Counted from the stretch's first letter, positions 20,641 to 37,753 are shown. The stretch: 64,000 bases of DNA from Stichopus chloronotus (GCA_021234535.1 CM037843.1:12361979-12425978), one strand, 5' to 3'. Numbers and translations are program-made. The notes: a model not told the origin generated them from the sequence alone.

Positions 20641-22346
20641 TTAATTTGACAGTTGATTATCAGGAAGCCCAATATGGACTCATCAAGGACCCTATACCAT
20701 GTTGATCATGGTTGAACACCGGCGAAATTCAAATACTCTTTGGGATAAGTGTTTAGAGGATAACAAGGCAGGGCTGAAACCAGACAAGCACCAATGCAAG
20801 CCAATGCAAAGCCAAGCCTGCTTTTAGGACCGCTATTTAACATCCCCATCCGATAGACGAGAGTGTGTCCCCCAGTCTTTAGCCGCTTTCCCAAAGACAG
20901 GAGAACCTGCACAGCACAGCATCAGAAAACCTTGTAAACATACATCTCAAAAGGGAAGCTTGTGCTGATGTAATATTTGTTATATATGTTTTGTGGTGGA
21001 CCATGTTGAGTGAAAAAGCCTCTCATATTCGATAAAAGCCATTTTGGTCAACAAGGATTAATTTGTGAAAACCTTTGTCCTATGAAATGTCAAGATAGAA
21101 AGCTTGGACTCACCTCTATTTTGGTATGCAGGTGTGTATGTTGAATGTATGTTGCCTGTCAGTCATAAACTTTGGGCAACAGATGTCATTGTGTGTATTG
21201 TGGTTGTTACATCTTAAGTGGTGACATCATACATTACTGGTCAATCTAATATTAGAGCGACCAAGCTTGTGACACCCCCCATGTTATGATGTCATATTTA
21301 GGAAAAAATGCTCACAAAGCATCATCTCATCCTCAATGCATTAGTGATTCTGGTGTTTTCTATGAAACATCTAACCTGAGTGATCATGGTGTTGTGTGAG
21401 TCATTGTCTTTGTAATGCTTTGCTTGTAAAACATGAATCTCAAGGTCGGAAGCTTGAACTGATGTCAGAGTGTGTATATGCACTGCATGGAGTCCAAGAA
21501 TGCTATTGCTTTTGTTGTAGGTCTGAGGTCATGTGAGGTTAGTGCAAGTTGATATGTGAAAATCTTGTAAACACTGTATCTCAAGCAGGCAAGCTTGGAT
21601 TGACTGAAATATACATTACATTGACCAACCACAATGAGTACAAGATCCCTGTAGTTTTTGTCTCATTGCATTACATGTATAGAGGTATTGTCACAATAGC
21701 TGGATATTCTGGTATTCTTTGAAAATCGTGTCAGGGTCTCAATCCATTTTCAATGTGTACCAAACTTCCCCATCATTTTTCTTTGCAGGTAAGCAGAAGA
21801 TGTCACCAGTTTGTGAAAAAAATGTGTATGATAAATCTTTTTTGCAAATTATTGGCCAAAAAAGTGCCTACCTAGAAAAGATAGATCTTCTCCAACTGTT
21901 TTGCACACCATAATTGCATTTTTAGAGAAGGTGACACAAAACTCAAAGAAACTGTTTAATTGACATAAATGAATACACAGGTAGGTACCTTGTAACCTTT
22001 AAAAACAGATGGCATGCAAATGAAGTAAGAGGCTGAAGTCTAATATTTTGTACACCAGATTCAATTAGATACATCAACTAGATGCAAACTCATTTGTTAT
22101 TTGTTGTTTACCTCTTCAATGACAACTGAACTGTTTCTAAAACATTCAGAACATCGTTATGAAGGAAATTTGAGCAACCACAAGTATTGAGATTCAGCGT
22201 CAGTGTTGCTCCAGTTTGTTGGATCTCAACAGTCAGCAGAGGTCACTTCAAACTGTAAAATCCATAGTAACACAATATCTGGAGAAGGCAAGCGTGAAGT
22301 GATGTGGTATATGCTACATTGGTAAATCACAGTGAGAACTATTGCT
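20641..22346. other. Intronic sequence with decayed family A units
   Basis: Degenerate units appear at about 20935-21110 and 21420-21660. The segment 20860-20915 (GTGTGTCCCCCAGTCTTTAGCC) has a relative at 47330-47400. No gene is recognised. Confidence 0.5.
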
Positions 22347-22375
22347 GGTTACTTGCCAAAGGCAGGCAAGTAACC
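22347..22375. repeat. Near-perfect hairpin, 5' end of a third Helentron-like subfamily
   Basis: GGTTACTTGCC and GGCAAGTAACC are exact inverse copies around a short loop. The position relative to AATGCAGTC and a GT-rich stretch is the same as in families A and B. Confidence 0.6.
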
Positions 22376-22445
22376 AATGCAGTCTCATCAGGTGGGGTGA
22401 GGGTGTCGTGTGTGTATGATGCCCTTGAAACCCTATCCTTTTTTT

Positions 22446-23887
22446 GGTTCCTTGCAATAGCAAAAGGGACCTATGCAGTCAACTTGGCGTGTGCGTGTAT
22501 GGGTGCGTGTGTATGTGTGTATGTCTGTGACACACCTTGGGTACGCTCTAACTCAGTATGGGCAAGTCGGATAAAACGTATACTTGGTGTACAGGTATAA
22601 CATAGTGCGTAGAAGTGCCCTATTGTTTTTGGTGTCCACATCTTGCATATTAATGAGGTTATGGGGTCAAATGTAAAAATCTTAAAACTGCCATATTTCC
22701 ATAACTGTGGGTCAGATTTGTTTTAAACTTGATTTGCTTGTCTGTTATTGACAGGTTCACGACCCTGTGAAATTAAATGCTTATTAATAGAGGGGAAGGG
22801 TAACTTTTACACTCTAAAACAATAATATTAGCCTTAACACCAATATTGTGGTTATTATAATCTACCATACAAATTAGTTGGAAAGCTTATGGGCTACAGT
22901 GTGTAAAATTCTCATTGACAGTTTGTGGTTTTAGTGGCACAGTTAACTCAATTTGATTTGGGTCATTGGAAAATTTTGGCTTTGTTTCAAGGCGATGGTG
23001 GCCTAGGAGGACCATCAGTGAATGTATGTCATGTTTGAAATTGCTTTATCTTTATAAGTTCCTATAGGTTGGTGTACAGGTCTGTCATAGTGTGTAGAAG
23101 TGCCCTATTGTTTTTGGTGTCCATATCTTGCATATTAATGAGGTTATGGGGTCAAATGTAAAAATCTTAAAACTGCCATATTTCCATAATTGTGGGTCAG
23201 ATTTGTTTTAAAATTGATATGGTTGTCTGTTATTGACAGATTCACATCCCTGTGAAATTTAATGCTTATTGGATAGAGAGAAAAAAAAATGTGGTTTTAG
23301 TGTCCTGTTAATAGGATTTTGGTCATTGGAAAATTGTTGCTCTGTTTTAGTGCTATGGTAGCTGAGAAGACCATCAGCAAATGTATGTAGTGGTTGAATT
23401 TGCATTATCTTTATAGATTCCAATGGGTTGGTGAACAGTTTCAGTCACTGTGTCTAAACATGGTATAGTTAGTTTAGTAATTGGTACACAACTACAGTAT
23501 GGTAGCCAATGTAGTCAGTGCGTGTACCAATGGAATTTGCATTATCCTTAAATTTGAAAACAATGGAGAACTGTTAATTCATTATATCTTGACATGTGTA
23601 GTTGTTTCTTATTTTAATGGTTATACATGGGCCCAAAATGTTTGGGACCCAATTTAAGCTCAGTTTTTGGGCCCCAATTTTTTAAGTCATTATCCAAGCA
23701 TGTGGTATATTTGTTAATTCAATGGGGACACTGTACAGATGGGCCTACAATTTTAGGACCTGATTTGGACTCCATTTTTGGACCCCATTCTTGACAGCCC
23801 CAATTTTTGGGTCCCCAGTTTTGAGGACCCAACTTGGCACTTGCCCTCATTTCTTTGCAAGGAGCCACAGTGCCCATTGGGCTCTTG
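22446..23887 (+). mobile_element. Helentron-like element, family B' (complete copy)
   Basis: The 5' end GGTTCCTTGCAATAGCAAAAGGGACC is followed by a GT tract. Two long units containing CCATATCTTGCATATTAATG and CTGTTATTGACAGG come next, then the 3' half with GGGCCC-rich blocks. It ends GCAAGGAGCCACAGTGCCCA, then TTGGGCTCTTG. The subterminal GCAAGGA(A/G)CC inverts the 5' end, and GCCC/GGGC forms the terminal hairpin. T residues flank both ends. It lies inside family A-like sequence that resumes at 23888. Confidence 0.75.
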
Positions 23888-27342
<3,455 letters not shown>

Positions 27343-27429
27343 GTCCAATATCCTCAGAGCAAAGCTTCAAAAATGAGCAAGATAAGGGATTTACCACCTG
27401 TCTCTGGTTCCATCATTTGGGCTAAACAG
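27343..27429 (+). CDS. DYNC1H1: Cytoplasmic dynein 1 heavy chain, exon c (tail domain)
   Basis: An 87 bp phase-0 exon encoding [20 protein letters not shown] and then SGSIIWAKQ. The acceptor has a strong polypyrimidine tract (CTCCTTTCACCAG) and the donor is GTATTT. The [14 protein letters not shown] segment is characteristic of the dynein heavy chain N-terminal region. It continues exon b without a gap relative to the known protein. Confidence 0.96.
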
Positions 27430-28974
27430 GTATTTTTTAAACAGTGTGGAACTCTTAATTGATATTTAATACTATTCTCTTTTCATCTGAACAGTGTTGT
27501 TCTACACTCCTGTTGGAAATAAATTGTGGCAGCTCAGGGTCAGACTTGCACTATTTTTTTGGAACTCACATATATTATTGTGTGTGAGTTTTAATATAGA
27601 ATGAGATGCATGTTGGCAAGTTTATAAAAAGCCTTTCTGTTTTCATATTTGCAGATTTTGGTCTGATATTTTGACAGTATTTTCTGTTGAAAAGGCATTT
27701 TTTTCCACCTGTCACCATTTTTACAAGTTAAATTGGCCATAGTTTTATCTACAAATGTTTCCATCAAGATGTGTGGTTGCTATCCTTTTTGCTCCCGACA
27801 TCTTAGGGGTGCCTCTTTTTTCTAACCGCCCGTAATTGCCGGTCACTGTTGCTATCCTCTTTAATGAACTTGACAACCAACACTTAATGAGCCACACTTG
27901 AATGCACTCACTCCCTGAACCTCCTCCTCTGTGTGTGTACCGTTACATTCTAGGGTGCATGTCTCTACAGAGTAAATCCTATTGCACACAAAGGAGTGGT
28001 TACAATAGAACTCTGGCCTGAAAAGAACGGCTTAGTGCATTGTGTAGGCAGAGTTTCCAGCTTGTCTTTTGTTAGTTACGATTTGTATAGTACATACCAA
28101 GTTTACATTGTAATCCGTGTCACCTATGATGCTGACAGAGTAGGAAGGATAGGCCTACTGGTAGACTGCACAGTACATTATACCAGTATATAGGCAAAAA
28201 CGTGAATGAAAATACTCTTCTCACAATCGCACCTTGCAGAGCAAACTTGTGTCCATACGACCACAGCGAGAATGGAAAGATCTAGTGTTTATTTAATTTG
28301 ATAAATGAAAATACACTACTAATACAGAAGACTACAATATCTCGTATACCATGTGTCGTTTGTTTACAGTTTGATTGGAGTATATATGTTTTGCTCCTAC
28401 AGGAAGTTTTCAAAAAATAAAATCAACCATATGAAACTGTGTGTGTCTTTATTTAATTTTACACTGAACTGCACATTTTATCAGCATTGTTTCTGTTTAT
28501 TTCCATTCTTTAACTCTCTGTCCAAACAATGGTCTCACTGTCTTGCTCCCTGTAAATTTTCTGTCTGAGGGACAAAATAAAATATCAGTCTATAACCCAC
28601 TGCCATGGGTAGAGAGTGGCTGGCCTAGGGCGGGAGAGATGACTTCTTAATTAGCGGGCTGCAGGGTTATTTTCTTCGGACGGGGATATTTAGAAACATG
28701 TCAAGATGTTGTGTAGACATTTTAAAATTTTAGCCTAAACAAAACTATTCACGCATGTCAAGAACAAAACTAAACCGGGTAAAGAATAAAGTAGACCTAT
28801 CGCAAATTACGAAATAAATCAAAGGAGTAACAACATTGTTATTCTAAACTCTCTTTCTTTTGTTGATTCATGAGCATGTGTTTTATGCCTCTCCCTAGTT
28901 TTTTGCTCATACCAGCATGCCGATGTGACCTTATGTGGTCATGCGGCGTCACGCTATCTACCTGTCTGTATCAT
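27430..28974. other. Start of intron c, no recognised feature
   Basis: AT-rich intronic DNA. No family-level repeat or coding signature was recognised. Confidence 0.45.
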
Positions 28975-29604
28975 TTTTGTGAAGGTCAAACGTTTTAGCA
29001 TTTCAAAACGTCAAAACCTTGAAAAGATAATATTTGAAATACTGTAAGGATAACTGTGAAGGACCACATATTTCGCCTATGGGTATAAGAAGGACTATCA
29101 TTTGCAATGCTAAGCCGCCCCGGCAAACTGTGGTGAAAAAGCCTGTGGCTTTTAGCACAGCTTCATGTGGTGACCAGCAACTCAACAATTTTACATCAAA
29201 TTTTGTATATTTCTTCACTAGGTCAGTTCACAAGGGAAAAGGTTAGATCTTTATGGTAGAAAAGGTTACAGTACTCAGACCCAGCCAGAAATCAAACCCC
29301 ATACTGTACATCCTTGTTTGCTAAGTTCCATTGTTTCAAATACCACCACCTTTATCTACTCTTCCACAATCACTAATTCATATTTGCATGTATATGACCA
29401 TACTGTAGGGTAGCGGGTGATCCCTATTACTTTAAAGGGAGGTAAAAGGTCACTTTGTGTCAAAGCTTTGATACGTCAAAATATTAACGTGATAAATGAA
29501 GTATAAGCATTTGTATACGCTTGCTGTGATGGTGATACATAGGACTTAAAATTTATCTGTATGGTAAGAAATCATAGTTAAAAAAAAGCCTTTTGGCTTT
29601 CTGG
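28975..29604 (+). mobile_element. Helentron-like element, family A, truncated copy with intact 3' end
   Basis: Degenerate units (29395-29475) lead to the family A terminal hairpin AAGCCTTTTGGCTTT and CTGG (29587-29604), followed by T. The subterminal inverted repeat is not preserved. The left boundary is approximate. Confidence 0.55.
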
Positions 29605-32600
29605 TTTGCTGATCTTACTTTTTGGCTTGAAGTTTGATGATATATATACAGTATAGAATTCTATCTAATTAACCTGTTGAAAATGTGTCAGGTTTCTTTG
29701 TCCCTACATTATGTCTTTACTCTACATAGCACACATTTTATAGTTCAGCTAATGTATCATTGATGCTCTTGTGTAGAGATGAGCCCAAGGTTTCATTCCT
29801 GGTTTAATCAATCTCTGTTTTTCTCCATTTCCTCAATTCAGTTTTGATTCAGGTTTACCGTGGTGCTGGGGGTCTCTGATTTGACTGAATGCAATCGCTC
29901 GCAAATCATTCAATATTTTCATATTTGGGGCATTCCCGTCTCTCAAGCCAGCCTTCCAAAGTTTTTCCTCCACCTGTCTCTTCCACACCTTTAGTCACCC
30001 TTGAGGGTGGTATGAGACAGAATTTATTTATCTAAATATTTGTATTTTACTTATAAATTGATTAAATTAGTGAGAGGAAAATTGTGGTCCAAATTACCTA
30101 TGACAAGTTCATCTAGTTTTCCTTGCTTTGTCCACTGGAATGACCCCTTGAAGTTTTGTATATTCTGTAGTGACTGTGTTGTGGCTTCATAATAAAGTCA
30201 GGCACAAACTAAGTGATAATGCTTGCTTAGCCTTGGAACCATTAATCTGCTGTGCAGTCCTTGTGGAACTGGAGCATCCTGAATAGCACTGACAAAGTCT
30301 CGGGTACTCCTCATGCCTTCTTTCAAGATCACAGGTCCAAATTAGTATATTTTCTGAACATTACACTAGCATTTAGAAATGTAATGGACCTGATATTGCA
30401 TAAACTAGATACTCTTTGCATGTAAGTTTATTTTGTCACCTCTCAGAGATTTTATTGTCTGATCCCACTAACAAACACCACTTTAAGTCTCAATGTTTGA
30501 GCCATAGCAGCATTGCCACAATAGTAATTTAAGATACCAAAATCTTAACTTTCTGTTCCTCCTGAATTGGTCAAAGTAAATTAAAAAAGCTTTGAAAGGG
30601 TTGATGCATTGCAAATGAAATCCATCAGTCAATCCTGCGTTGTATAAACTGATACTTTTCTAGTTTTCAGAATTGTCTTTGAAATTCAGATAAGTATTGA
30701 TATCAAGACTGTTTCTTGGACATTGGCACTATCCTTATCCTGGATGTATGCGAGACTATGTCTTGTCACTGTGTGGATGTTGTCTCTCAAAATAAGCAAG
30801 GAGAGTTAGAGCCTGTCTCCATTATAAGCTGGCAGCATCTTGCAGCAAGTCCAGTGGGCATTGTCCCGTTACTGAACATTCTCTACAGCTCAGGGATCGC
30901 AGGTGCTGGCTTTTCAAGTTACTCTGGCAGAGGTGGGTGGTAGGGTTTACACACACAGAACAATAGTCATCTTTAGCAACAGAAAAGATTTACAGTAATT
31001 CTTGGGTGCACCTTCCTTGCAGTAACTAATGAATGGACTTTTGTTCCCCTTGGTTTTGCCTTGAGCATTTGTCCTACAAGTGTGTCTACACTGCATGTTG
31101 ACTTGAAACAAAAAAAATCATCCCGGAGATGTATTGTTGTAATTATGTTATCTAAATTGTCGTGTTAGTCTGATTTGTCAATTACAATATGAAAGTGTAA
31201 GAATGAATGTAAACAACATTGGTCTACAAGACATGCCCACAATACAACCCAAAATGCTTGTTGCTGGCATTTCAAAAAGTTGCAAAGATCCTTGACATCA
31301 CCCAACATTTTGCAATCTGATCCAAACTGTTGCGGCATTACTTGGGGGGGAGTTACTTGGGTGAAGGCCTAGCTGGTAGACTATAGCCTCCCCCAGTGTG
31401 CCTATATGTAGGCGATCATCATACGCAATCATCGAATAGAATGACTCGCTCTATAGGCCCAGCTAACAACATGGCACTGAGCATAGCTGGTCCAGAAAGA
31501 TCCTTCAATATCAAGGACACTTGTGGAGGTTGAGATTCACATATCTTGGAATAAGCATTAGTTCACATGAAATGTGTTGCATTATTGCAGAATGCAAGTT
31601 TTCATGTGATATTTGGAAACTAATATAAAACTTACGTCATTAGTGTTCGGCTCAGTGTCATGGTTTGCACAAGCAAGCACTCAATGTTTTTTGTTAATCG
31701 TGTGTTTAGCATTGCGTTGTTACTTTTTATGTAACTCTCGTTGACAACCTTGCCTCCTAGCGTGTATTGTGTGGCTGTTGCGGTTTTGAATAAAAGCCAT
31801 TGCTTTTGCATCTACAGCTTATTAATGTACATCAAGCTTGCGACCAACTTGCACGGTTGCACTGGTGAATCTATCTTTCTATCTTTCTGTTCACAATTGT
31901 TCAAACTGCTTTTCCTCTGTCATGCTTTCATGCATTTGCATGAAACTTGGACACAATGTTCCATAGTTGGTGGACCATTTGGGGTGTTCAAAACTTTTTG
32001 GCCTATTCCACCTATTTTGTGAAATCTTGCGGAAATTTTCTCCTCCTACTTTGAAGGTGCCGCTTTAAATATCATACAACATCTCAAATATCCCTATATG
32101 CATAAATGATAATTGAGTAATGGGGCAATGGGTCAGATTGTGCCCATACTGAAACTCAATCTAGTCTCAGGTATACATGTAGTTCTAGACAGCAGTACTT
32201 TAAGTTATTAAGTTAGTCTTCCTATCCTGTCAACTTTGTGTCAAGTTTCCTATAAGGGTTCTACTGACAGAGTAATGGTCAAGCTAATGTTGTCCCCCAT
32301 GCGACACATGCAAATGAACACTGATGAATGATTTAAATTGAATTTGGAAAAATGTGCAACAATCTTTCCACATTGGTACTAATTGAAAATGCCCACAGCT
32401 AAAACAAACCAGGCAGAAAATGTAAAAAAATGAGTTTCATAATTATTGGATGTCAAACTTGACTAGTGATGCAATTATTAGTGCCCATTAAATATATCCC
32501 AAATTTATTGACAAAGATCCAACTTCTGCACTGCTTCTGCTTTTGTTTATGCTACTCCGCAAGTTATACAGTCCTACAGATTCTGTTGTACATGCAATAT

Positions 32601-32711
32601 GTTGGTGATTCAATATAATGATACTTTTCTGGTGGTTGCTATGATTATAATATGATATAGGTACTACTGATATGTGAATGATACCCTCATGGCGTTTAGG
32701 TATGAGTAGTT
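29605..32711. other. Middle of intron c, mostly unassigned
   Basis: No gene is recognised. A fragment at about 31870-32050 (TCTATCTTTC tetranucleotides, then GAAACTTGGACACAATGTTCC) is related to the units at 37.8-38.5 kb. Remaining DNA is AT-rich and stop-dense. Confidence 0.45.
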
Positions 32712-33610
32712 GATTCCTTGCCGAAGGCAGGCAACTAATTTATGCGCTGTGATGATGGGTTTGTGTGTGTGTGTGTGCATATGTGATGCCTTGGCTTGTA
32801 AACACGATATCTTAAGAAGAGAACAGTACTCAAACTTCAAAGTTGGTGTGATGGTAGTCCATTGTGAGTAGATGACCCTTGTTGTTTTTCATGGAGGTCA
32901 AAGGTCATTTGAGGTCACCAGAGCTTAAAGTAGGAAAACCTATCAAGGGAGATATCACAGCAATGGAATGATGTTGGAACTTCAAACCCTTATCATTGGT
33001 AGCAACTGATGAGAAGATGATATCTGCCATTTTTATGGAGGTCAGAGGTTATGTGACGTCAAAAGAGGGCATAGTTTGAAAACCTTGTAAAACATGGTAG
33101 CTCGAGAAAGGAAATGTGCTTGAACTTCAAACTTGGTGTGTTGGTATTCCATTGTGACTAGATGATCCGTATTTTTTTTCATGGAGATCAAAGGTCATTT
33201 GAGGTCACCTGTGCTGAAAGTAAGAAAACCAATTAAGGGAGATATCGGAGCAACTAAATGTTGCTGGAACTAAACTCGTATCATTGGTAGCACCTAATAA
33301 GTAGATGTCTGTCATTTTTTATGGAGGTTAAATGTTATGTGAGATCAATAGAGGACACAGTGTGAATATTTTGTAAACATGGTCTCTTGAGAAGGGAAAG
33401 GTGCTTGGACTTAAAAGTTAGTGTGTTGGTATGCCACTGTGAGTACATGACCCCTATTGTTTTTTGTGGTGGTCAAAGGTCATTTGAAGTCTCCAGAGTT
33501 TAATGTATGGAAATCTATTAAGAAAGGTATCTCAGCAACTGAATTCAGCTAGAACTTCAAAGTGTCAATATTGTTAGCACTTGATGAGCAGATGTCTGTC
33601 ATTTGATTTG
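32712..33610 (+). mobile_element. Helentron-like element, family A subfamily, 5' end and array
   Basis: Starts GATTCCTTGCCGAAGGCAGG after TT, followed by a pure GT tract. About three higher-order units of roughly 300 bp follow, each an alternation of two diverged half-units (AGGTCATTTGAGGTCACC and TATGGAGGTCAGAGG types). A perfect DR1 is at 32895-32907. No 3' hairpin was found, so the right end is missing or decayed. Confidence 0.65.
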
Positions 33611-33937
33611 CCCTGTCAGAGACTTGCAATCTCTGTCTGTGACTTAAATGTATAGTGCATATAGTTGATGAAGAGACTTAATTGAAAAATAGATAATTTC
33701 ACATAGCAACAAATGCATAACCAATAAATCTAGAGAGGTAACACAGCAAATCTTATGCAACTTAGAGTTAGCATTTGCATTGTATTTTTGGAGGTGGCTT
33801 CTATGGGGAGGGATTAAAGGTACAGTGGAAAAGGGGTTCACAGTTCAGTTTAAAGTTTAGTTAAAGCTTCAAGGTCTACTGATATAACTTTCCACATACC
33901 TTTGTAATGCTTCTTCATTTTTTTTCTCACTGCACAG

Positions 33938-34093
33938 ATTGATCGCCAACTGGCAGCCTACATGAAGAGAGTGGAAGATGTACTCGGCAAAGGCTGGGAG
34001 AATCATGTAGAAGGGCAGAAACTTAAATCAGATGGTGACTCATTCAGAGCTAAACTCAGCACCCAAGAACTATTTGATGACTGGTCAAGAAAG
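33938..34093 (+). CDS. DYNC1H1: Cytoplasmic dynein 1 heavy chain, exon d (tail domain)
   Basis: A 156 bp phase-0 exon encoding [20 protein letters not shown], then [20 protein letters not shown] and [12 protein letters not shown]. Acceptor CTGCACAG with a long T tract, donor GTCAGC. It continues exon c exactly as in the known protein. Small substitutions relative to the vertebrate chain (S/R in the SDGD region, DDWS) are those of a diverged animal orthologue, with no stops or indels. Confidence 0.97.
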
Positions 34094-34631
34094 GTCAGCA
34101 AAATGACTCTTTACAGATTGTCTTATTTCTTCTCTCTCTAAAATTTTTCTTTTTGCAAGGTAATATTGAGGAAAAAGAAAATATGGGAGGTTAAATTTGT
34201 ATGTCTATTTGCATGTTAGACAAGTGTTTGTAGCAGGTGGAATTTTTGAAAGGTACCTAATTATCCAGTTATCCTATCCACTTATCAGTCATAATCTGTT
34301 ATATCCAATTGTCAGTCATATATGATAATGTTACATTAGGGCTAAGCAAGACTTTCCAGTATTTCCAGTGTGCAAATAAAATACAGCAGAGGTGTTCCCT
34401 GTCTCTTATCTGTTTTACAAATTCTAGGCAGATATTGGAGATTGGGCTAAATTTGTAATAATTAGAGACTACTTTCACACAATGAAGGGAGTATTAACAA
34501 ACAAAACAAAACAAAAAAGAAAAAGGAGAGAACGTAAAAGACTTTATCCAGCAGTGAGCAAGTAGACATTTTCTCCCAAGTGAAAAATGCATTCCCACAA
34601 TTGACCCATATTAGACCTATGGATTGAAGGC

Positions 34632-35257
34632 TTAAAGGGGAAATCAGGGTTTGACACGAAAAAGTCACCTTTAGTTGATTTTTCTTTCTAAACTGATTTT
34701 GCACCGAAATATAGAGATGTTGGGGAGGTGTTTGAAGGTAGAAGAAACCGTAATTATTGCGTTAGTTACTGTTGAATGAGAACTCTTAATATTTGTCGTG
34801 TACAAAAAATGAACATTCATGTACAAGACAAGACAGCCTCCTCTATACGATGACCAATCATAGCGTAAGACTGAGATGACGTTATATGAATAAACATAAC
34901 GGAATGTTTGTGGTTTCCATGCTGTTCGTGCATTGCGCAATGCTAAATAAATGAGAGTTTAGTGATAGTGGATGATACATACAGCACACGTAGGCTATGT
35001 TTGAAACTGTTCAGCCACACCTCCTCATACCTTGTAAAGGCAATATTATGAATATTCATATTGGATTCGATGAATATGGATGTTACAGACTTTCGGAGTT
35101 CTTCACCGATTTTTTGCGAATTTAACTCGTGTCTCAAAATTGTCCACATGTTTTGAGATAATCTTGATCATATTTGTTAGTTATAACTCATTGTACGATA
35201 CCGGTGGGTAATTGTAGTGAAATAAATTGTGAAAATAAACCCTGATTTCCCCTTTAA
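34632..35257. mobile_element. piggyBac-like MITE, 626 bp
   Basis: TTAA at both ends encloses a perfect inverted repeat: the left AGGGGAAATCAGGGTTT and the right AAACCCTGATTTCCCCT. TTAA duplication with a short G-rich terminal repeat is the piggyBac signature. It contains no transposase ORF, so it is non-autonomous. It sits entirely inside dync1h1 intron d. Confidence 0.8.
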
Positions 35258-35381
35258 GTTGATAAAGTAGTGTTTTCTCTTTAACTGCATTATCCTCTTC
35301 TACTATAGAAAGTTTTTCTTTATGGAATAACCTTTTGAATTGGTGTTCATCAGCTACATTTTCAACACAATTCCCCTACAG

Positions 35382-35516
35382 GTGCAAATGCGTCAGTTTG
35401 GTGTATCTGGCCCAATCTTTTCCATTGAGGCACAAAAAGCTCGTTCTGGCGCCCGCAACAATGTTTTAAAGCTGAAGGTGAATTTCTCACCGGATATCAT
35501 CACTCTCTCAAAAGAA
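35382..35516 (+). CDS. DYNC1H1: Cytoplasmic dynein 1 heavy chain, exon e (tail domain)
   Basis: A 135 bp phase-0 exon encoding [40 protein letters not shown] and TLSKE. Acceptor CCCTACAG, donor GTAAGT. The LKLKVNF and IITLSKE blocks are highly conserved. The first half ([10 protein letters not shown]) is the most divergent part of the seven exons compared with the human protein as I recall it, and may be a surface loop. Confidence 0.95.
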
Positions 35517-36050
35517 GTAAGTCACTGGTTTCAAGTTTACATATTTCTTTGAAGCAGAATGTTACATTGTATTTATAGGTCAGTTATCAATGTTTTAGTT
35601 GAACTTTGCTGGATAGTCCTCAAATTATGGAACAGTGTAAAGATCATGAGAGGAACCAAAAGAAAACAGTAAAGAACAGTTCAAAGAATGGTGCAGGGAA
35701 CAGAATAAGACTAAGGTAAACTGTACAGTATAGAAAAGAATACGCATAATACAAAGAGGAGGATAAAGAATGTTATAAAAGGATAGAGTAAACTGTAGTC
35801 AACATTATAGAATATGAATATTAAAGAGAGAAGAATGAAGATGGATGGACGAAATGTAGTGCTAGTGTCAGTTTCCAATAAATACCTGAAGGGCTCATAC
35901 AACTTTCCCATTAAGTTGATGTACAAAACTCCAACAACATTGTCATTCTCTCAGTCACTGCTACACAAATCTCCAATTCCTGTGAATATACTGTAAACAT
36001 AATCAGCTTTACAATGCTAAATTAAGAAAACTACCTAGAGTTGAGAACGT
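35517..36050. other. Start of intron e, no recognised feature
   Basis: AT-rich DNA without coding or repeat signatures. Confidence 0.4.
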
Positions 36051-36724
36051 TGGATCGGGGCATCAGCAACGATAAAACCCTCTCTTGCTAGCCTTCCATC
36101 TAATTAAATATGAAATAAAGTGCTGCCTGCCACTCGCATTATAAACTTGTGATTGGCTGTCGAAAATTGCTGGAAAAGGTCAGCAAAAGATCTAAGACTT
36201 GTTGATCACATAGTATCATTAAGTTCATGACTGTCAGTCATTCTAGAATCTACGTTGCAGTTTTGGGGGCGGGGCGTAGCTCTATCGACTTGATCAGAGC
36301 TGGCGACCAACAGCTGAAAATTTCCCATTGAAATAGTACAGTGCTTCGCTCGCTTCGAGCAGCAGATTTACTTTACAAATTTACATACAGTTGTGTGTGT
36401 AGAATGTCCTATAAGCCTTGTAGTATTTCAATCATGTTGTTAGCATATACAATCGGCCAGCACAGTCGGCGAATTCTAGAGAATGTTTTCACAAGACAAA
36501 ACAAGTTTCCAGGATTTTATGCTATGAAATAAATTGTAAATATTGTACAGTAATAAGCACATTACAAATACGTTAACGCAGAATGTTTTCCTAGTATTTT
36601 CTTGAGTTGAAAGTTAAATGTTTTTCTCTCTCTGGGTACCGGTATCTCACTGGTACCGGTACCATTTGTGGCGGTACTGACGGTACCAATTTTAGGCAGT
36701 ACCGTGAGACCTTAATGTGGCTGT
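36050..36724 (+). repeat. Decayed relative of the hAT-type element at 55334-58444
   Basis: Collinear with about 57500-57800: CCTGCCTGCCACTNGCAT, GATTGGCTGTCGAAAAT, GAAATAGTACAGTG and CTCGCTCGCTTCGA. It ends in GGTACCGGTA-type words (36640-36715) like those at the hAT termini. No clean terminal repeat remains. Confidence 0.65.
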
Positions 36725-37700
36725 GTATATGTTTCTGATGAGGTCAAAGGTCGTGGGGTCAACAGGGGTCACACTGAAAACCTTGTAAATGCTTTTCAGA
36801 GCTAATGGAATTCTTATATACAAGAAAACATACTGTGGTGAAGGTCAAAGGTCATTTCAGGTCAACAGGGTCACATGAAACTCTTGTAAATACCATATCT
36901 CAAGAGGGGAAGCTTTGACAAATATCATATACAGTATGGTCTTGTATCTTATTGAGTACAAGAACCAGTTGATCTTTAATGGAGGCAAAAAGACATTTTA
37001 TGTCAGCAAGGGTCAAATTGTAAAATCCTTGTAGACATGATCTCAAGTAAGGAAGCTTATATTTCATATAAAGCATAGGTAGCCTTTGACACATACGTAT
37101 GCTATAATGTAAGATTTAGGGGAAAAAATACTCATGATTGGATCATTGAAACCACGATGCATTTGTGCATTATGGTTTATGGAGGTCAAAGGTTATGTGA
37201 GGTCAATAGAGGATATTAGTTTGAAAACTTTGTAAACACGGTATCTCAAAAGGGGAAAGTTGCTCAAACTTCAAACTTGGTGTGTTGGTAGTCCATTTTA
37301 AGTATATGAACCCTATTGTTTTTCAAGGAGGTCAAAGGTCATTTGGGGTCACAGCTTAAAGTAAGAAAACTTATTAAGGGAGATATCTCAGCAACTACAT
37401 GTTGCTGGAACTGCAAACTCTTATCATTGGTAGCTCCTAATGAGTAGATGATGTCTGCCATTTTTATGGAGATCAAAGGTCATGTGACATCAATAGAAGA
37501 CAGTGTGTGAAAACCTTGTAAACACAGGATCTCGAGAAGGGGAAGGTAATACTGTGAGTACATGATCCGTATTGCTCTACATGGAGGTCTAAGGTCATTT
37601 GATGTCTCCAGAGCTTAAAGTATGAAAACCTATCAAGGAAGATATGTCAGAAACTTAATTCAGGTAGAACTTTTCTAGATCCTAATTCAGCTAGAACCTA

Positions 37701-37705
37701 ATCTA

Positions 37706-37753
<48 letters not shown>
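37701..37753 (+). repeat. (CTGT)n microsatellite
   Basis: About twelve near-perfect CTGT units. A related mixed CTGT/CATC array follows at 38281-38392. Confidence 0.95.

Noticed and set aside
30716..30943. 75-residue open frame in intron c as a possible extra exon
   Set aside because: No dynein or other family signature, and the dynein protein is already complete across this intron.
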